From assembly GCA_027596075.1 (NCBI GenBank), contig JADGJC010000096.1, positions 1 through 64,000 of the forward strand: a stretch of DNA of 64,000 nt, written 5' to 3'. Position numbers and translations under genes: made by a program. Under the pieces are notes generated by a model, which worked only from the letters and a program-made list of their open reading frames with translations, ran no database searches and had not been told where the DNA came from. The stretch comes from Rhizophlyctis rosea (taxonomy: Eukaryota > Chytridiomycota > Chytridiomycetes > Rhizophlyctidales > Rhizophlyctidaceae). Shown piece after piece: positions 59,195 to 64,000 of the stretch. Numbering within the stretch: position 1 is the first letter of the stretch; each line of letters opens with the position of its first letter.

Positions 59195-59796
59195 GTGGAT
59201 GGGTGGTTTAGGTTGTTTGGATGAGCGGAGGAGGGTGGTGGGAGTTGGGGGATAGGGGCTTTTGCTTGGCGTGTTTGTGGATAGATAGAGTGGAGCATTT
59301 TTGTCGGGGAGGATGGGGTATGATCAGTGGGGCGATTATTTTTTTTTCGGTATTGGCAGGTTGAAGGGGAAGCTTAGGAATTAGTATAGTTACGCATATT
59401 CTGTGATTTAGATTCAAGGATGTTCTCATCTGTGATGGAATGCGGTAGTGCACAAGTTTGAAAATGGTATCAGATGATTAGAATTGAATGATGATACCTA
59501 CATCTTCTGCCCCATCCAACGCAGCCGGTTCCAGCCAAAACCCGCAGCATTGGACCCCGGAGCCAGGGGTCAAGCTCTCACATTCATCCTCCTCACACAT
59601 CCACAGCCTTTCCGGTGCAACAGCTTGACTGTCAGCGAGCAATTTCACGCGTATTCCGGTCAAATATTCCTAGATAAACCTCAGGACACAAGCTGGTTTC
59701 TTTCAGCATACTCAAATGTTACCTGTCTGCTACTCATCACCTGCGCGCCTTGATGCGCATGGGCGAAAGTGCCCGTAGGGGGCTTACTGTTCACAA
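59195..59796. other. Intergenic after the F-box-family cluster
   Basis: This is the 3' flank of the last F-box-family copy. It contains an AT-rich tract with a tttttttt run near 59340. No gene is recognised. Confidence 0.5.
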
Positions 59797-60070
59797 AACA
59801 ATTGGAGACTGACAGCAACAGGCTGTTATAACGAACTTGCAAGTATTTGCATATTTGCAGGCTGTTGCTACCTACGCCAGTCGAATTGGAGGACTCTTTG
59901 CTGCCACTTCAAGGCCTGCAACTTGAAGCAAAGTTGCCCCACCCGTCCATCACCACCTTGCACTTGCCGACAGGACGCATCAGATATGAAAGCAGCTGCA
60001 ACGGTGCAGAATTCAATGACGGGTAGGGTGATGTTGGCTTTCGCGTCGACGGCTTGGGCGACAGAATACT
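59797..60070 (+). repeat. Dispersed repeat, copy 2
   Basis: It aligns with 31045-31300 read on the opposite strand: acaattggagactgacagcaa at the start, gatatgaaagcagctgcaacgg in the middle, and gacgggtagggtgatg near the end. Both copies lie beside members of the F-box-like family. No protein motif or terminal inverted repeat is evident. Confidence 0.7.
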
Positions 60071-61736
60071 AACTATCTCTCCGCAGAAACCATGCAGAGC
60101 CAGCAGTGGAAGAGGATACGCCTGCTGAGGGGAATGTCAATACCGAATACCCAATGGATATCCACCGCCCTTTGGATGCCCAAAAATCTGGGCGGGTGTG
60201 GCGAAGGGATTGGACTTCGCATGCGCTGATGGAGACGACGTTCGTGCAGGAGATGACATTCCTGCGGGACAGCGTCCTGGGGAACAAGTGAAGAGCAGAT
60301 GAAGCGGTAGCGGAGGTGGCTACTTGCACGGAATATGATGCAGAAGATGCAGATAGCATGCAGAGGCTGAATTTCGAGGACGCACGTCAACCTGATCAGT
60401 ATCGACTGATCTGAAAATGGATTCACAAGAGTCCAGGTAGGCTGACCGGAGCCCGCACTACAGCAACATCATTATGTACTCAACAACTATCTCTTGAAGG
60501 AGACGGCCGATGACAAAAGTGCAAATCGAATAGAGGAAGATTTGCATAAAGCTTGAACACTCATGGCACCGGAAAATGTGAAATAGGGAACCATTGTAGA
60601 ATATCTGGAACAATATGATAGCAAAAGTGCAGGAACTGAAGTCGTTATTGGATGACAGTAAGTGGATAAACCGCACTGACGGTGTCATATTTCCAGGAGG
60701 TAATGTGAGTAACCTAGTCGATACTGCGTCAAGACCTGTCGACGGCGTTAAGGAGGACAGTTAAATTGAGGACAAAAAACATGGAAATCTGGAATTCATG
60801 GCGGCGTGAAATCTGTCATGGGGGCTACACACGACCTTCCACTGATGCTGCCCTGAAGGTACCTACCCACCGACCTCCCACTGGACCGGAAGGAGATAAA
60901 CCGTACAACCATTATCGTCAGCTGCCATCAACAATTCAGAGGCATCGGCAATCACGCTGGCCTAGAAGCATGCATTTGTCCGCATATTTCGAAAAATGTT
61001 CCGCAGCCGTTCCGCTCTTGAGTCAAGAAGACCTGTTCTACCTGGAAGCTTGTCTGCGGTAATCAAACAGGTGGTCAAGCATGTTAAGACGACAAAGGTG
61101 GTCGTATAATACAACTATCAAAATATTCAATCTGAATATTCCATCCGTAACAGAATCCTGCTGGCAAATTGTGTACTGACGAATTTTACAAGGAGAAATA
61201 AGTGAGTCATGCCGATTGAATCGTTGAGTGCACAACTTTGCGATGGACTGGAGGGGATGTTGCTCCAACACTCAGTCATCATAATTGGGTGATCTGAAAA
61301 GCATACGGGGCCCTTGTCTCGCAACTCAATTACCCATACCTCAGCATCTGCCCGTTCCATGCGGAAGAATCCAGCTGATCAAGTTTGATTTGCCATTTGA
61401 GTTATCGATAGGCGACGATCGTTCCTCGGCCTTGGTATGCCTATTGCAATGGATTCGCGGGCGATCACTGCCATTGAAGAAGATCTTCATTGAGTCATGC
61501 GGAGGAAAGCAATTTTGTCATGGGCTATTTTCATGACTCGAATATTTTGGGAAATAGAGAAAGCATCAGATGTTGCAATCTTATTATTTTGTACATCATC
61601 CTTTCGTCAACTTCCCGCCAGCCAATGTGCTTCATCCAACTTCCACTGTAGCGTAATTGTTGGAAAAGCGAACATTTGAATTTGAAACTTTATGCTATGA
61701 AAGCAACAGGATGCGCCGGCCGCCAACAGAATGACC
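60071..61736. other. Intergenic with possible decayed coding remnants
   Basis: A plus-strand open stretch at 60090-60291 (MDIHRPLDAQKSGRVWRRDW) and another at 60766-61062 look weakly protein-like but are separated by stops and frame changes. No domain is recognised. They may belong to the element represented by the repeat just upstream, or be chance frames. Confidence 0.4.
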
Positions 61737-64000
61737 TTATTCTCCACCAAAGCTGCGGCGACGCTGTCTTTCCCGTCTATCCTCCCAATCGGTCTCATAT
61801 CCAACATCACTGCGATCTACATCCTCACTCTGCGACTCAATCTCCGACTCGGCACTTTCCGAGTTGTCCGAATCATACTTCGCTGCCATAGCGAGCAGCT
61901 TCTGCCCAAACGGCCTCAATCTCGGCGGAAGCTCATCCAGAGCTTGAGGCGCCCGCTCCGGTTGTTTGGATGTTGGCGGCGTCTTTTCCTTCATGTATGA
62001 ACTGAAATTTACGAATGAGCGGAATGTCAATATTCCGCTCTACAAATGGGAAGCCGGAAGACACCTACCCGCCGAACTCCTGTCCATAATCCATAAAAAG
62101 CTCCTCGCCCGGAGCAATTGCATCGAGAGCGTATAGTCCTAGCCTGTTCACGTACGGTCAGCACTTCGACATATATGATGTCTCCCCATTTGATGCAAGT
62201 TGATGGTACCTCAGGTTGCCGCGCACATGCGTATCTGTTGTTTGAGATGAGTACGATGCAGCATCAATGTATAGATTGTTCATCACATACTTGCAATAAA
62301 CAGATTGTTGGCATGGGTGTCGTCACCCTCATTTATGTATCTCGCCTTGTTGCCCTTCTGTGTCGGGTCGACATCAACCCGCTGAGAATAGGTCGCGTCC
62401 ACCTTCCTTTTATCTACCGAAATAACAATGTGAGGAGCACAGTCTCAACACACAGATTCTCAAAGCGGACATTCAGGGTTTACCAGGCGACAAAGACATC
62501 GCATATCGCAACTCTTTAGGCAAAAGCCGCTCACGTCTAGAATGATTTTCGTCATTATTGAGTGGGCATAGGTCCAAACAAGCTCGCCATCACTTCACAA
62601 TACCTGACGGTTTCTTTTTTGGAAGTTATCTAATATATACCGCGATTAGAGGAGTCTACGGAGACAGCAACATGATCTCAGATACCCACCGCCCCGATGT
62701 ATTCAATAACAAACTCTCCTTTCGTGGCTGTCCAAAGATGAATGATCAGTAAGTTGGCCATGTTTCGATGCACTTGCTCAATCCTACCTGGGCATAAATA
62801 ATCCCAGCCCGTGGGCTGTAGATGGGCCGATGCTCGTCCACTATATCAAAGCGTTTCAATCACTTCTTCATAAATATTCAACAGCTGCCAATACCTTTGT
62901 GTTTCCCAAAGCGATAGCGCGATTCTTGCACCGTCGCTCAGAATAGTTCCCTTTACTTTCCTCTAAGGTTTGTGGCTCAACATCCTGTAAGATCAGAAGC
63001 ATGCCTGATCGACTCACCATCAGGACCGCATGACCTAAGACTCAATTAACACTTCTGCAGATGGGAAAGTCTACTTTGAAGAACAAAAACTCACTTGCAC
63101 AAATCGGGATCACACTCCCGTTGGTAAGTTAGGCACATGCACCACGATTCCTCCGTGGTCTCCAACTTATAGAAAACGCGACCAGTTCTTGGGTTTTCTC
63201 GTTGCTCGATGGTTGCTTCACAGCCAGATTTACAGTCGCAGCCCGGAAAGCGCATCGGGCATGTGGGTGGACACGCGCAGTACTTCTCACAAAAATTGCC
63301 GGCCAGGGAGCATGGGCATCCCTTCTCGCACTTTCTGCACTTGCAAGGTACGAAGACTAGTCTATGGCGTCCTGCATGGTTAATCTTACGCCTCTCTCCG
63401 GTTTCTGCTAAGCCGATTGGTTAGATTTATCTTGCGGTGAAAGGTGAACACAAATCACAAAACAAACCTTTTTCCGGCGGTTCGGGCTGAACAGTTTGCT
63501 CTTCGGGCAGTCGGCAAATATACTCCAATATCTGTTTCCCATTCGGGACTAAGTCAGGAGATTCGTTGATGTATTGTAGCCGTTTTGCCACCTGCAGACA
63601 AGTATTCAAGTTACTTGCGAGTTTCATCGTTATGTAAAATGCAAATTGAACGCACATCCCGACATGTTTTTGTCGGCATGTTTCCGGCAATCGCGCAACA
63701 ATCGAGGCCATAAGACAGCACGGAATGACTAAGATACGCATTCTCAATAGCCGACCACTTCATCATCTCGTCTGCGGCTCCGATCTGAAACAGCCATGAG
63801 TACGAATCTGGTGACAATGATGGATGTGAGCTCACGTTTCGAAAGCAGGACTCTCCACAAGGATTCTCTTCCACTACTTCCACTAAGGGAGGCGGAGGCT
63901 CCGCTGCCTGGGGATGCAACGTCGCTGGCGCTTTCTTCGTCAACGCTGGAGTGCGTTGGATATAATAACAGCTGATCATACTCACGAGAGCCATTCTCAT
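61737..64000 (-). CDS. EZH2: E(z)/EZH2-type histone H3K27 methyltransferase (CXC and SET), 5' end outside the window
   Basis: This is the catalytic subunit of Polycomb repressive complex 2, a nuclear SAM-dependent lysine methyltransferase. The gene enters from the right edge. The pre-CXC region has NPCGESCF and WSAIENAYLSHSVLSYGLDC then CAIAGNMPTKTC, which is the E(z) pattern. The CXC domain follows at about 63348-63092 (PCKCRKCEKGCPCSL, NFCEKYCACPPTC, RFPGCDCKSGC, WCMCLTYQRECDPDLC). SET fragments spread over several short exons: RCKNRAIALGN, GEFVIEYIGAV, ERLLPKELRYAMSL, KVDATYSQ, KGNKARYINE and LRLGLYALDAIAPGEELFMD then YGQEF. It ends at 61737 with an acidic tail. Oddities are a roughly 25-residue insertion within CXC and a changed NHS-type motif. 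Not every SET exon junction is settled. Confidence 0.9.

Noticed and set aside
1..64000. CRISPR arrays, operons, riboswitches, rRNA genes
   Set aside because: No regularly spaced repeats, no bacterial-type gene packing and no recognisable rRNA; the intron-rich structure is eukaryotic.

Overview
The window looks like nuclear DNA of an early-diverging (chytrid-grade) fungus. Genes are split by many short GT-AG introns, mostly about 50-200 nt, and lie on both strands without operons. The gene set is fungal (SIT4-associated phosphatase subunit, CWC25, SEC9-type SNARE, a fungal alpha/beta hydrolase family). It also includes an ATG16 that keeps the WD40 propeller that yeast Atg16 lacks, and an E(z)/EZH2-type methyltransferase. 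The lineage assignment is inference from gene content. All exon joins are mine, read from splice signals and frame; they are not transcript-supported.

Layout. 1-3.5 kb: 3' end of a chromodomain Ty3/Gypsy element with a nonsense codon, then a more decayed second Gypsy element. 3.5-5.6 kb: degenerate sequence. 6.07-7.64 kb (-): unrecognised acidic protein. 7.70-10.4 kb (-): kinase-like protein whose predicted C-terminus resembles the tail of the splicing factor SNW1/SKIP/Prp45. 11.5 kb: short tandem repeat. 11.9-14.25 kb (+): ten-exon unrecognised helical protein. 15.56-18.18 kb (-): ATG16. 18.2-26.4 kb: about 8 kb without a recognisable gene. 26.4-27.8 kb (-): HSL-type esterase. 28.7-29.7 kb (+): SEC9/SNAP25-type SNARE. 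30.2-31.0 kb (-): F-box-family pseudogene next to a dispersed repeat. 31.8-33.3 kb (+): CWC25. 33.7-37.9 kb (-): SAPS-domain phosphatase subunit. 39.0-40.3 kb (-): RRM protein. 41.3-43.0 kb (-): F-box-family copy with a damaged F-box exon. 43.7-47.2 kb (+): zinc-finger/low-complexity protein. 47.6-50.8 kb (-): large alpha/beta hydrolase with an N gap in one intron. 51.3-59.2 kb (+): three more F-box-family members (intact, broken, intact) around one unrecognised two-exon gene. 59.8-60.1 kb: second copy of the dispersed repeat. 61.7-64.0 kb (-): E(z)-type methyltransferase running off the right edge.

The most distinctive features are the local F-box-like family (five members at different stages of decay), the kinase-like/SNW-tail fusion model, and the divergent CXC-SET region of the E(z) homologue. 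The housekeeping genes do not form one pathway; each acts in its own system (autophagy, exocytosis, splicing, phosphatase signalling, chromatin).
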